Of a stretch of DNA of 57,928 nucleotides, positions 25,600-35,191 are shown piece by piece (positions within the stretch are counted from its first letter, which is position 1; each line of letters opens with the position of its first letter). The position numbers were made by a program, and so were the translations under genes. A model generated the notes under the pieces. That model saw nothing but the letters and a program-made list of their open reading frames with translations. It did not search any database and was not told where the DNA came from. Source of the DNA: JBMNTP01 sp050945795 (GTDB lineage: Bacteria; Bacillota; Clostridia; Christensenellales; MGBC116941); NCBI GenBank assembly GCA_050945795.1, contig JBMNTP010000009.1:1-57928 (forward strand), given 5' to 3'.

Positions 25600-26049
25600 T
25601 TAAAAAGTCTTCTCGCTGTCTAAAAGTATTGTAACCGGCCCGTCGTTAATAAGCTCAACCTGCATATCCGCTCCGAAAATGCCTGTTTTAACGGGTATGC
25701 CGTGCTCCCGGAGCTTAAAAGCGACAAGCTCATATAGCCTCTCGCCTTTATCCGGAGCCGCCGCGCGTATAAACGACGGCCGCCTGCCCTTTTTGCAGTC
25801 GCCATAAAGCGTAAACTGTGAAACGGCAAGCACTTCCCCGCCGATATCTAAAATAGAAAGGTTCATTTTGCCCTCACTATCCGCAAATACGCGATGGCCG
25901 GATATTTTATCCGCTATATATTCGGCGTCCGCTTCGGTATCGTCAACCGAAACGCCTATTAGCGCAAGAAACCCGCGCTTAACGCTAGAAACTGTTTGTC
26001 CGTCTATGCTTACCGAAGCTCTTAAAACCCTTTGCACTACTGCTCTCAT
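25600..26049 (-). CDS. dtd: D-aminoacyl-tRNA deacylase
   Basis: Dtd hydrolyses D-aminoacyl-tRNA and mischarged Gly-tRNA-Ala. 149 residues with the two active-site motifs: SQFTLYGD and the cross-subunit NDGPVT. It lies 12 bases after relA, the conserved rel-dtd pairing. Confidence 0.95.
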   Translation of the reverse strand: MRAVVQRVLRASVSIDGQTVSSVKRGFLALIGVSVDDTEADAEYIADKISGHRVFADSEGKMNLSILDIGGEVLAVSQFTLYGDCKKGRRPSFIRAAAPDKGERLYELVAFKLREHGIPVKTGIFGADMQVELINDGPVTILLDSEKTF

Positions 26050-26061
26050 AATACTCTCACC

Positions 26062-28248
26062 TTATGTACTAACGCGGAACACCTCAATTATCTCGGGCAG
26101 GTTTTTAAAATGCTTTATAAGCTTATCAAGCTGCTTGGTATCCTTTATGTCAACCGTCATGCTTATAACGGCGGAATTTTGCTTGCTGCTCTTGGCGCTA
26201 AGACTGCTTAGCGTAAGGTCAAGCTCCATGACCGCCCTTGATATATCAACCAAAAGGCCTTTCCTATCCACCGCGATAATCTGTATATGGGCGCTGTATG
26301 AAGATGTTTTTTCATCTCCCGCCCAGGAAACGTCTATAAACCTGTCCGGCTCCTCACAAAGCGCGGCAATGTTGTTGCAATCGCTTCTGTGTACCGAAAC
26401 GCCGCGCCCCCGCGTTATATACCCTACTATATCATCGCCCGGCACCGGCGCACAGCATCTTGCGAAACGCACCGCCATATTCGCCTCGCCCTTTACAATA
26501 ACTCCGTGCGAGGAGGAGAACGGAACCGGCTTTTGGCTGTGCTGCTCCTTTGCCGCAGCGGCCTGTGCCGCCTGCTCTTGGATAAGCTTTTCCTTTTGCT
26601 CAAGCTTATTTACAGCTCGATACTCGTTTATAAGCCTCGTAAGTATCTGCGATGTATTAAGCGCTCCATATCCGACAGCGGCATATAAATCTTCAATAGT
26701 AGGTATTGTAAACTTTTTAAATATAGCCTCCAGCCATTCCGGCCGGAAAAGCTGCTTCATTGTAAAACCCTGCCGCTTTGTTTCCTTCTCTAGCATTTCG
26801 CGGCCTTTAATTATGTTTTCCTCTTTAAGCTCCTTTTTAAACCATTGCCGTATCTTGGCCTTGGCGTTGGAGGTTTTAGCAATTTTAAGCCAATCCCTGC
26901 TCGGCCCTCTTGAAGATGACGAAGTAAGGATTTCTACTATATCCCCCGACTGCAGCTCATAATCAAGCGGCACCAGCTTGCCGTTGACTTTTGAGCCTAC
27001 GCATTTATTTCCTACCGCGCTGTGTATGGAATAAGCGAAGTCAAGCGGTGTCGCCCCCTTGCTAAGGTCTTTAACCTCTCCTTTAGGCGTAAATACGAAA
27101 ACAGTGCCGCTGAATAAATCCAGCTTGAGCGTCTCCATAAAATCCTGCGGGTCGCGCACTTCGGTTTGCCATTCCATAAGCTGCCTGAGCCATGACAGCT
27201 TTTCGTCCGGCTTGGTTTCCTCTTTAGCTTTCCCCTCTTTATATTTCCAATGAGCCGCTATACCGTATTCAGCCGTTTTATGCATTTCATACGTTCGTAT
27301 CTGTATTTCAAAAGGCATGCCCAGCTCGCCGGCCAGCGTAGTATGGAGTGACTGGTACATATTGGCCTTCGGAACGGCTATATAATCTTTAAACCGGTTT
27401 GGCAACGGCTTCCACAGAGTATGTACTATGCCAAGCACAGCATAACAGTCCCTTACCGACTCAACTATAATACGAATCGCCGTTATGTCGTATATCTGGT
27501 CGAAAGTGCGGCCCTGCTGATCCATCTTTCTATATATGCTGTATAAATGCTTGTCTCTGCCGTATATCTCGGCTTTTATATCTGCCTCGGTCAGTTTATC
27601 TCTAAGCGTATCCATTACGTTGTTGAGAACCTTATATCTGTCATCTCGGTTTGAGCTTAAAACTTTTCTAAGCTCATAATACTCATCCGGCTTAAGATAT
27701 CTTAAAGAGAGGTCTTCAAGCTCTGCCTTAACGGCGTAAATACCCAACCGATGCGCGAGGGGAGCGTATATCTCCAGCGTTTCGGTGGCTTTGGCGATTT
27801 GCTTATGCCGCTCATTGTATTCTAGCGTACGCATGTTATGCATACGGTCGGCGAGCTTTATAAGTATGACTCGAATGTCCTTAGCCATAGCCAAAAACAT
27901 CTTCCGAAGGCTTTCCGCCTGCTGTTCTTCTTTTGTGTACGTGCCTATTCTGCTAAGTTTTGTAACGCCGTCCACCATGTCGGCGACTTCCTTGCCGAAT
28001 TCACGATGCACATCATTAAGCGTTACATCGGTATCCTCAACGAGGTCGTGCAAAAGGGCGGCTATAAGCGTATCAATATCAAGACCGAGGTCTATAAGTA
28101 TATTGCATACTGCGACCGGATGTATAAAAAACGGTTCGCCGGACGAACGCTGCTGTCCATCATGATGATGCATAGAGAAAGCATACGCTTTTTCAAATAA
28201 TGCCGTATCGTCATATATCTTTCTAACTCTTGTAATCAGGTCATCCAT
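26062..28248 (-). CDS. relA: Bifunctional (p)ppGpp synthetase/hydrolase
   Basis: 728 residues, the long Rel type. Domains in order: HD hydrolase with HHDGQ and HDLVEDTD (the HDxxED motif is intact, so hydrolysis is likely), synthetase with RDKHLYSIYRKM, TGS, a helical/zinc-finger region with the ARCCAPVPGD cysteines, and a C-terminal ACT domain. It makes and degrades the stringent-response alarmone. GGAGGGG precedes the ATG. Confidence 0.96.
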   Translation of the reverse strand: MDDLITRVRKIYDDTALFEKAYAFSMHHHDGQQRSSGEPFFIHPVAVCNILIDLGLDIDTLIAALLHDLVEDTDVTLNDVHREFGKEVADMVDGVTKLSRIGTYTKEEQQAESLRKMFLAMAKDIRVILIKLADRMHNMRTLEYNERHKQIAKATETLEIYAPLAHRLGIYAVKAELEDLSLRYLKPDEYYELRKVLSSNRDDRYKVLNNVMDTLRDKLTEADIKAEIYGRDKHLYSIYRKMDQQGRTFDQIYDITAIRIIVESVRDCYAVLGIVHTLWKPLPNRFKDYIAVPKANMYQSLHTTLAGELGMPFEIQIRTYEMHKTAEYGIAAHWKYKEGKAKEETKPDEKLSWLRQLMEWQTEVRDPQDFMETLKLDLFSGTVFVFTPKGEVKDLSKGATPLDFAYSIHSAVGNKCVGSKVNGKLVPLDYELQSGDIVEILTSSSSRGPSRDWLKIAKTSNAKAKIRQWFKKELKEENIIKGREMLEKETKRQGFTMKQLFRPEWLEAIFKKFTIPTIEDLYAAVGYGALNTSQILTRLINEYRAVNKLEQKEKLIQEQAAQAAAAKEQHSQKPVPFSSSHGVIVKGEANMAVRFARCCAPVPGDDIVGYITRGRGVSVHRSDCNNIAALCEEPDRFIDVSWAGDEKTSSYSAHIQIIAVDRKGLLVDISRAVMELDLTLSSLSAKSSKQNSAVISMTVDIKDTKQLDKLIKHFKNLPEIIEVFRVST

Positions 28249-28281
28249 GCCGCCCCTCCTTTCCCCGTTTACCGGCAGTTT

Positions 28282-30687
28282 CTATATCAGCTTTTCTATC
28301 ATATCCGATATTTGGATATAATGTGCCAGCGACGTGCTGTCCTCAAGATTCTTTTGTCCGTTGCTCTTTATCATATGAAGCGTAAACCCGTCGCTGTCGC
28401 CTCTTGCCTCAACAAGCCCCAGCTCTTCAAAGATAACAAGCGCTAAGGCATGAGAATAAGCGTCATTGCCCTTCGCCCATTTTATCATAGCTTCGCCGCG
28501 TGAGCGAAACAGCGCCTGAGTCTTAAGCAAATCTGATAAAGAAAAATAATATTCAAGCAGCTTATCCCTATCAAGCCTTAGAGCCGATGCTGCCGCCTCT
28601 CTGTCTTTTTCGCTCCATTTTACAAAGCGTATGTTCTCTTCGTATGCCTGCATAAAATCTGCTGAAACAAAGTCAAGCACATATACTTTATTAAACAGCC
28701 CTAGCCCAAAGACGCCGGCCGGCGATACTGTAAACCTGTTCCATATCGATGAAGATACCGGCATCATATCTATATAATTCTCGGCACCTGCTAAAAAGAT
28801 AGCGTTAAGAGCGGATTTCGCCGCCCACGGCGTTGCCGCGGCTATAACGGTGCCCTTGGGATTGGCGGTTAAATCAGCGAAAGCCTCACTTATATCACAG
28901 CCGTCTTTTGAAAATTCCAAGGCCGGTCTTGCCCTTTGCGCCATATCCGGCGCATGCATGTCAACAAGCGGCAGATAATCCTCAAGCGAACATTGCCGCT
29001 TAACCGACTTTATAATGCACTGCGGCTTTTTTCGTCCGTTCCATTCGTTAATGCCAAGCGTAACCAGAGTTTCGATCCTGCCGTTATCAAGACGCGGCGC
29101 TATATCACCCATTCTAAAAGCTATAGAGTCAACGCCCGCCGTCTTGTCATTTAGCACCGCCTTATAATGCGCTCCGTTCCGACCTACAAGCGAACCGCCG
29201 GAAAACTGCGCCTCGCTTACTAGGAAAACCGGCTGCGGGTTTCCTGTGCCAAAAGGCTCAAGCTTTGAAAGATCTAAAGCAAGCGAGGAATCGAGCTCGG
29301 ACACACTGCATTTCATATCATAATCCTTTGTCTTTATAAAGACTCCGGCATCGTAGTTTTCTTTAAGATGCTTGTTAAGCCCGTCCCTAAGCTCGGGAAC
29401 GAGCTCTGCGGACATCGTAAGCCCTACCGCCTGCTCATGCCCGCCAAAGCGGGTAAAAAGCCGCTCAAAAGGCTTAAGCGCGGCATATATGTCAATGCCT
29501 TTTATGCTTCGGCCAGAGCCGGTGCATATACCGTCTTCCTCGCAAAGCACCAGCGTCGGCATATGATACTGTTCGCCGATCCTTGCAGCTACAATACCGG
29601 CAACCGCGCTGTTCCAATACTTTGAGCTAACAACAATAGCCGCATCCGAAACTATATCGCACTGCTCGGATATAAGCGCAAGCGCATCGTCTAGCATTGA
29701 TGTCTCGGCTAATTGCCTGGCGCGGTTATCCTCATCAAGCTCCGCCGCTATTGCCGTTGCCTCTTTATAGTCCTCTGCCATAAGCATCTTAACGGCCCTA
29801 TCCGCGCGCCCCATACGGCCTCCCGCGTTTATGCGGGGCGCAATCGCAAAGGCTATATCGCTCGCGGATATGTTTTTGCCTACTCCTGATACATCGGATA
29901 TAGCCGATATGCCGGGGCGCGGATCGGTGTTCATAATATCAAGCCCGATTTTTACAAGCACCCGGTTCTCCCCTACAAGCGGCACAATATCCGCAACGGT
30001 GGCCAAAGCTATTATGTCTATATATCGCATAAGCGCGTCAAGGCCGCCGATGGCCTGTATAAGCTTTCCTGCAACGCCGGCACCGCACAGCGAATTATCG
30101 GGATAGCCTCCCCTGTGCGGGTTTACGACAGCTATGCATTCGGGCAGAGTGTCCGGGCATTGATGGTGGTCAGTTACAATAAGCCCTATGCCCAAATCGG
30201 CGCAAAGCTCCGCCTCTTCCACTGCTGTTATACCGCAGTCCACCGTTATTATAAGCCCTGTACCGCGCTCTGCCAAATTCTCTACCGCCTTCGCGTTAAG
30301 ACCGTAACCCTCGCTTTGCCGGCCTGGTATGTAGTATCCGGCGTCAGCGCCTATTGAAAGCAAGAACATAGTAAGAGAGGCGGCGGCGCAAACGCCGTCT
30401 GCATCATAATCGCCGTATACGGCGATTTTTTCTCCGTCCTCAATTGCTGCTTTTATGCCGTCTACAGCTTCACGCATATCCTCAAGTAAAAAAGGGTCGT
30501 GCAGCGCCTCAATACCGGCATTTAGAAAAGCATCTGCCCTCTCCGGCGTATTTATACCGCGCAGGCAGAGTATGCCGGCGGCTGTGCGGGACAGGCCGGT
30601 TTCTAACGCCAGCTCATCTGGACCTAAGACACAGCCTTCATCGTTACTTAATTCCCTCTTTTTATAAATAACCAAATTAAGCACCAC
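28282..30687 (-). CDS. recJ: Single-stranded-DNA-specific exonuclease RecJ
   Basis: 801 residues. The DHH phosphoesterase motifs are clear: GDYDADGVCAA, then VTDHHQ, followed by the DHHA1 domain with GGHEQAVGL. The extra C-terminal 200 residues are typical of Gram-positive RecJ. It degrades single strands 5' to 3' in recombination and repair. The start is uncertain: two adjacent GTG codons (30687 and 30684) lack a strong ribosome site. Confidence 0.93.
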   Translation of the reverse strand: MVLNLVIYKKRELSNDEGCVLGPDELALETGLSRTAAGILCLRGINTPERADAFLNAGIEALHDPFLLEDMREAVDGIKAAIEDGEKIAVYGDYDADGVCAAASLTMFLLSIGADAGYYIPGRQSEGYGLNAKAVENLAERGTGLIITVDCGITAVEEAELCADLGIGLIVTDHHQCPDTLPECIAVVNPHRGGYPDNSLCGAGVAGKLIQAIGGLDALMRYIDIIALATVADIVPLVGENRVLVKIGLDIMNTDPRPGISAISDVSGVGKNISASDIAFAIAPRINAGGRMGRADRAVKMLMAEDYKEATAIAAELDEDNRARQLAETSMLDDALALISEQCDIVSDAAIVVSSKYWNSAVAGIVAARIGEQYHMPTLVLCEEDGICTGSGRSIKGIDIYAALKPFERLFTRFGGHEQAVGLTMSAELVPELRDGLNKHLKENYDAGVFIKTKDYDMKCSVSELDSSLALDLSKLEPFGTGNPQPVFLVSEAQFSGGSLVGRNGAHYKAVLNDKTAGVDSIAFRMGDIAPRLDNGRIETLVTLGINEWNGRKKPQCIIKSVKRQCSLEDYLPLVDMHAPDMAQRARPALEFSKDGCDISEAFADLTANPKGTVIAAATPWAAKSALNAIFLAGAENYIDMMPVSSSIWNRFTVSPAGVFGLGLFNKVYVLDFVSADFMQAYEENIRFVKWSEKDREAAASALRLDRDKLLEYYFSLSDLLKTQALFRSRGEAMIKWAKGNDAYSHALALVIFEELGLVEARGDSDGFTLHMIKSNGQKNLEDSTSLAHYIQISDMIEKLI

Positions 30688-30703
30688 CCAAATGTCAACA
30701 ATA

Positions 30704-30728
30704 AAGCCTTTCCTAGGCGGAAAGGCTT
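30704..30728 (-). terminator. Hairpin after secF
   Basis: AAGCCTTTCC (30704-30713) and GGAAAGGCTT (30719-30728) pair perfectly over 10 bases with a 5-base loop. The T-run on the minus strand is short (TTTATTG). It probably ends the secDF transcript just before recJ. Confidence 0.6.
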
Positions 30729-30740
30729 ATCGATATTATC

Positions 30741-31643
30741 TTAATCCTTGCCGCCGCGAACAGCAACAGGCCGACCGCCGCCTTTACCGCCATCTTGTCC
30801 GGCATAAATAAATCCCGATAAAAGAGCCGACGCTGTCGTACCAAGTATAATTGTAACGGCAACAGGCACCGCATATTCTTTTAATTCGCTAAGGCCAAGT
30901 ATGTACATGAGCGCAAAAACAACAACAGCCGCAATCGCCGGGCCTATAACTACATTACGTGTCGCTTCTAGAAAAGCCTTATGCTTAAGGTTTTGACCAT
31001 CCGCGGAAGTCTTGCCGTAGTTGGCTTTTATGCCGCATATAACGGCGGACGAAGCGTAAACCGAGAAGAACAGCACCGCGCCGAGAACCGCGAATATGCT
31101 TTTGTTTATCGGCAGCGAGAATATCGCGCATACCGACAGCAATATAAGCAGATTATGTGCCGCAACAGCCAGAACCGCTAAAGCGCCGCTTAACTTAAAG
31201 CGTATAAGCGCGTACACGAATACTGCCGCCGCAGCCGCCGCCAACGCTATAACGCCATCCCATACCACATTAGATACGCCATTTGGCAATACAAGCTCTG
31301 TACTCGATACAGCGGCGTTGGTATAGCCGTAATTGTCTTTTAGCAGCGAAACAACTCTATCGATTTTTTCAGCATCTACAGGCTGCATTACAAACGCCAC
31401 CCTGGCCTCTCCAACGCTGTATACCGCAGAACCGGACGCACCCGCCGCAGCAATAGCCGACTCAACGTCCGAAACTTTGTATTCGCCCTTGTTAAGGTTG
31501 AGTTCAACCTCCCACCCGCCGGCAAAGTCCTCGCCCGGCGTAAAGCCTCCTGTGGCTATGGCAGCGATAATGCCTGCTATTATAACGGCGGCGGATATCG
31601 CCAAAAACCATTTAGCTTTTTTAATCACCATAAGTTTTTTCAT
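30741..31643 (-). CDS. secF: Protein translocase subunit SecF
   Basis: 300 residues. One N-terminal membrane segment, an extracytoplasmic part with GEDFAGGWEVEL (the SecF-type DF-x-GG motif), then five more membrane segments. With SecD it uses the proton gradient to pull exported proteins outward. The ATG lies 7 bases after GGAGG, 12 bases beyond the secD stop. Confidence 0.93.
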   Translation of the reverse strand: MKKLMVIKKAKWFLAISAAVIIAGIIAAIATGGFTPGEDFAGGWEVELNLNKGEYKVSDVESAIAAAGASGSAVYSVGEARVAFVMQPVDAEKIDRVVSLLKDNYGYTNAAVSSTELVLPNGVSNVVWDGVIALAAAAAAVFVYALIRFKLSGALAVLAVAAHNLLILLSVCAIFSLPINKSIFAVLGAVLFFSVYASSAVICGIKANYGKTSADGQNLKHKAFLEATRNVVIGPAIAAVVVFALMYILGLSELKEYAVPVAVTIILGTTASALLSGFIYAGQDGGKGGGRPVAVRGGKD

Positions 31644-31655
31644 CCTCCCGCCTCC

Positions 31656-32906
31656 TTAGTGCCTTATGAAAAGCGAAGGCTTTGTATCAATTGATCCGGT
31701 CAGCCTTAGCAGCTGCTTTAACGCCAACGACGACAGCGCCAAAGAGCAAATCGCCCCTATGCCCGCTACCGCCCCAAAATCTTTTATATGGCCAGTACCG
31801 GCAAAGAACATCGCCCCTGCCGCTATAATAAACAATATGCTCATATCAATAAGCGTTTTAGTTAATTTAGAGTACGCAGACTCAATTGATGCAGCGATGC
31901 TTTTGCCGTCTGCCATCTCGCGTGATACTCCGCGCAGCACAGTAATATATAAGCCTGTAGCCACCATAAAGGAAAGTATCAATCCGAGCATTCCCGCCAT
32001 GGTAAGCTCAAAGCCTCGTATAGTAGCGAAGCAGAACATCATTATAAGCGCCTGTAGCGATAGTGCGATAGCGGCGGCAAGCCCGCTAAGTCTAAAGCAT
32101 ATTAAAAACGCCACCATAACCGCCAAAAGCCCTATTAGCATAGCCGTAAGCGTGTCTTTAAGCGCTGTATCCCCCGCTGAAGCCTGTACGGTATTAAAAG
32201 AGTTCATTGTAAGAACTATTGGAGAATATCCGGCGGAAAGCTGCAACGCATATTGATAAGCAGCGCCGGAAGAATAGCCGTTATCAAGCGTGAGGCCGCC
32301 GGTTGTGTTTTCTGAGGCGAAAACAAGCGTATCAATGTCAGTACCGTCAAGCTTTACCGAAAGAGTTTTATCCTTATGGGTTTTCGATATCTCTTTTATC
32401 TTGTCCGTCGATTCTCCGGCGAAATCGATTATAACACCGTAATTGCTGTTTTGAGCCGTCATGCTGGTAGCTCCGGCTCTCGCTCTTTTTATATTTGTAA
32501 GCTCGGCGATTTCATTGCCGTCCTCATCCTCTATTGTCAGCCGTCCACGCGCTGTAGCATACGGCAAAAGGCTATAAGCGTTGGTTTCAGTAACGCCCGG
32601 CATATCTAAAAGAACGCCTTTATCGCCGTATAGCGAAACAGTAGCGTGCCTGTATCCCGCAAGATGTAGCCTTTTTTCGTAAACACTCGCCGCTGTTCTA
32701 AGCTCATCTTCGGTGATGGATTCGGCGGCATCGCCATAAGCAACATAGTAGGCCTGCATTCCTTCTGAAAGGTCTCCACCAAGCTGTATATTCTGGGCAA
32801 CACCGATATCATAAAGACCAATCTCTATCCCGAAAACCGCAACGTATCCTATCGCCAAAATGGCAGCGATAATCACGACGAGCCATATAAGGCTCTTTTT
32901 GTTCAT
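31656..32906 (-). CDS. secD: Protein translocase subunit SecD
   Basis: 416 residues, the short clostridial form. An N-terminal membrane segment, the LGGDLSEGMQA motif, a periplasmic-type P1 region and five C-terminal membrane helices. A well-spaced GGGAGGT precedes the ATG. It follows scfB and pairs with secF. Confidence 0.92.
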   Translation of the reverse strand: MNKKSLIWLVVIIAAILAIGYVAVFGIEIGLYDIGVAQNIQLGGDLSEGMQAYYVAYGDAAESITEDELRTAASVYEKRLHLAGYRHATVSLYGDKGVLLDMPGVTETNAYSLLPYATARGRLTIEDEDGNEIAELTNIKRARAGATSMTAQNSNYGVIIDFAGESTDKIKEISKTHKDKTLSVKLDGTDIDTLVFASENTTGGLTLDNGYSSGAAYQYALQLSAGYSPIVLTMNSFNTVQASAGDTALKDTLTAMLIGLLAVMVAFLICFRLSGLAAAIALSLQALIMMFCFATIRGFELTMAGMLGLILSFMVATGLYITVLRGVSREMADGKSIAASIESAYSKLTKTLIDMSILFIIAAGAMFFAGTGHIKDFGAVAGIGAICSLALSSLALKQLLRLTGSIDTKPSLFIRH

Positions 32907-32984
32907 ATAAGAGTACCTCCCGCTAACGTCATTGGAACAATATAACAGAAATCCGGCTTATCCGGCATTTAAGTATTATATAAT

Positions 32985-34346
32985 TTATTGCGCTGCATAG
33001 TCAATATGTGGCTCCTGCTCCGCTTGCTTTTCTTCCGCCCATATCGCCAGCGCACACTCCATCCTTTTTTTCTGAAGGCTGCACCCTAATTCATACGCTT
33101 TTGATATATCGCCGGCGAAATTAAGCGAATTGGCGGCGCACCCTCCGCTGCAAAAGAACTTACACCAGCAATCGCTGCATTCTTCTTTTGTAAGCACTGT
33201 GTTTTCGCCAAAACGCGCCTGCATCGCCCTATTAAATGTAGCGTTATGTACATTGCCCATCAAATATTCGCCATTGCCTACAAATTGATGGCAAGGGTAT
33301 ATGCTGCCGTCCGGAGCGACGGCTATATACTCGCTGCCCGCGCCGCAGCCGCTAAGCCGCTTTGATACGCACGGCCCGTCATCAAGATCGAGCATGAAGT
33401 GGAAGAAGTTGAACCAGCGCCCGTCCGCCCTGCGCTTTAAGTACTCTCTTGCCAGCTTTTCATACTCATCAAATATTGTTTCAATATGCTGCTCGGTTAT
33501 GGCGTAGTCAACTTCATACGCCGCTACAACCGGCTCAATCGATACCTGCTCAAAGCCCTGATCGGCCAGGAAAAGCACATCATCCGAAAAGTCGAGGTTG
33601 TGCGCGGTAAAAGTGCCGCGAACATAATATTGCTGCTGATGACGGCTGTCTGCTAGCATCTTTGCCGCCGGGAGTATTTTTTCAAAGCTTCCGGCTCCAT
33701 TTGGGCAAGGCCGCATATTATCATGCGTTTGCTGCCGCCCGTCAACACTTATAACAATATTGTCAAACTCGGCGTTGAGATACGGCAGCATATCTTCTTT
33801 AAGATTCATGCCGTTTGTCGTTATAGTGAATTTGAATACTTTATCGTGCTTTTTCTCAAGCTCTCGCCCATACTCCACAATCTCCTTAACGGCAGGCAGA
33901 TTCATCATAGGCTCACCGCCGAAAAAATCGACTTCTAGGTTTTTGCGAGAGCCGCTGTTGTCTATAAGAAAATCCAGCGCCAGCTTTCCTGTTTCTGCCG
34001 GCATAAGTCCTCTTGGCCCATTATATTCGCCGGTATCGGCAAAGCAATAGCGGCACCTTAAATTGCAGTCGTGCGCGGCGTGCAGGCACATGGCTTTTAT
34101 CTCGCCGCCATGGCTGACAATAGCGCCAGACCAGTCTTTGGCATTAAAAAAGCCGGAGCTTTTAAGCTCATCAAGATCCGCCTTAGCCTCATTTATTTCT
34201 TGGCTTGTATATCCTAAAGCGGATATGCTGCCGCCTTTGAGGTAGTCAGGCAGTATAGTATGGGTAAGGCGGTCGCATTCGGCTAGTGAAAGTGTGTTCG
34301 CGTTTAATATATAGTATTTTCCTAGACAGGTAAAAGAATGTATCAC
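32985..34346 (-). CDS. scfB: SCIFF thioether maturase (radical SAM/SPASM)
   Basis: 453 residues. The radical SAM motif CNLRCRYCF gives Cys94, Cys98 and Cys101, and the C-terminal SPASM region holds many cysteines (CGAGSEYIAVAPDGSIYPC, CSDCWCKFFCSGGC). Enzymes of this family install thioether bonds in the six-cysteine SCIFF peptide, encoded just upstream as scfA. GTG start with GGAGGA at normal spacing. A terminator hairpin separates it from scfA, so it is probably made at a lower level than its substrate. Confidence 0.93.
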   Translation of the reverse strand: MIHSFTCLGKYYILNANTLSLAECDRLTHTILPDYLKGGSISALGYTSQEINEAKADLDELKSSGFFNAKDWSGAIVSHGGEIKAMCLHAAHDCNLRCRYCFADTGEYNGPRGLMPAETGKLALDFLIDNSGSRKNLEVDFFGGEPMMNLPAVKEIVEYGRELEKKHDKVFKFTITTNGMNLKEDMLPYLNAEFDNIVISVDGRQQTHDNMRPCPNGAGSFEKILPAAKMLADSRHQQQYYVRGTFTAHNLDFSDDVLFLADQGFEQVSIEPVVAAYEVDYAITEQHIETIFDEYEKLAREYLKRRADGRWFNFFHFMLDLDDGPCVSKRLSGCGAGSEYIAVAPDGSIYPCHQFVGNGEYLMGNVHNATFNRAMQARFGENTVLTKEECSDCWCKFFCSGGCAANSLNFAGDISKAYELGCSLQKKRMECALAIWAEEKQAEQEPHIDYAAQ

Positions 34347-34372
34347 TTATGTTCCTCCGAAACGAGGCATAT

Positions 34373-34402
34373 CAAAAAAGCAGTAATCTGCATTACTGCT
34401 TT
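34373..34402 (-). terminator. Attenuating terminator between scfA and scfB
   Basis: A perfect 11-base stem, AAAGCAGTAAT (34377-34387) with ATTACTGCTTT (34392-34402), with a 4-base loop and T on the minus strand. It would reduce read-through from scfA into scfB. Confidence 0.82.
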
Positions 34403-34419
34403 AATGTTACGCCCTATTT

Positions 34420-34554
34420 TTATTTTTTTGTGCCGCACTTTTGGTTAGCCACTGTGCAGGACGTCTTGCACGCCGATTGACACGAAGACTGGCACTCTCC
34501 GCAGCCGGTTCCGGCGCTGAGACTGGGCTTCTGAATAATTTTAATACGTTTCAT
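34420..34554 (-). CDS. scfA: Six-cysteine SCIFF peptide (ranthipeptide precursor)
   Basis: 44 residues, read directly from the sequence. The core CGECQSSCQSACKTSC and the following TVANQKC give six cysteines at 18, 21, 25, 29, 33 and 40, the SCIFF signature. GGGAGGGTG precedes the ATG. ScfB would add thioether links. The related Clostridium thermocellum peptide is cross-linked from Cys to Thr; here Thr and Ser residues lie near the last cysteines. It has its own promoter. Confidence 0.95.
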   Translation of the reverse strand: MKRIKIIQKPSLSAGTGCGECQSSCQSACKTSCTVANQKCGTKK

Positions 34555-34586
34555 TTTACACCCTCCCGCTCATAAATATCACAGTA

Positions 34587-34615
34587 ATTATACAGTAATA
34601 GCGGTCGCGGCGCAA
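34587..34615 (-). promoter_or_regulatory. scfA promoter
   Basis: Minus strand: TTGCGC (34615-34610), a 17-base spacer, perfect TATAAT (34592-34587), 33 bases before the scfA start. Confidence 0.7.
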
Positions 34616-34621
34616 CTCAAT

Positions 34622-35041
34622 TTATTTTTTAGCCGGTCCTCCCCTTGCTCTAGAAGCAATCGCCGCCGCAATCATGCCTATAATAATGCCCATAACCACA
34701 TCGGCGAGCAGCGACAGCGTAATAACGAAAACGCCATCTATAAGCGAAAATATTAGGAAAGCCATGAGTATATACGCCGCCCCGGCCAGCATTCCCATAA
34801 TCGCCGGCCTTTCGCATTTTACCGAGGCTATCCATGCCGCTATCGAAATGCCGAGTATTTTAATAATCTGGTTAACAACCGGCACAACGCTTTCCGCCAT
34901 ATTGGTCATTTTTATGGTCAGCGCGAATACAAAAACGGCTGCCATCGTTAAAATAATCGCCGTAAGCACGCCTTTGGCAAGAGACATCCATCTAAGCGGC
35001 GCGGCGGGTTCCTTTATATACGCTTTTTTTAATGCCGGCAT
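34622..35041 (-). CDS. TIGR04086-type four-helix membrane protein
   Basis: 139 residues with four hydrophobic helices and a basic C-terminus. It matches the family found between yajC and the SCIFF genes in many Clostridia; no biochemical role is known. ATG 35041 is 8 bases from GGAGG (35054-35050); the TTG at 35047 is too close. Confidence 0.82.
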   Translation of the reverse strand: MPALKKAYIKEPAAPLRWMSLAKGVLTAIILTMAAVFVFALTIKMTNMAESVVPVVNQIIKILGISIAAWIASVKCERPAIMGMLAGAAYILMAFLIFSLIDGVFVITLSLLADVVMGIIIGMIAAAIASRARGGPAKK

Positions 35042-35144
35042 ATGCAATTCCTCCTAGGGATTCTTTATATATGCATATGCTGCGTTAGTCTTGGTTATGT
35101 TTGAAGGCTGCGCGGCTTAAAAAATATATTTATAAAGCGAACAA

Positions 35145-35164
35145 GCGCGACCCTAAGGTCGCGC
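35145..35164. terminator. Hairpin after yajC
   Basis: GCGCGACC (35145-35152) and GGTCGCGC (35157-35164) with a CTAA loop. No good T-run follows on the minus strand, so termination is uncertain. Confidence 0.4.
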
Positions 35165-35191
35165 CGCATTGCTCTTTTTACATGAACAAAA

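Noticed and set aside
25868..26962. 364-aa plus-strand open frame
   Set aside because: Fully antisense to dtd and relA, Ser-rich shadow composition, no ribosome site or motif.
31666..32256. 196-aa plus-strand open frame
   Set aside because: Antisense shadow of secD.
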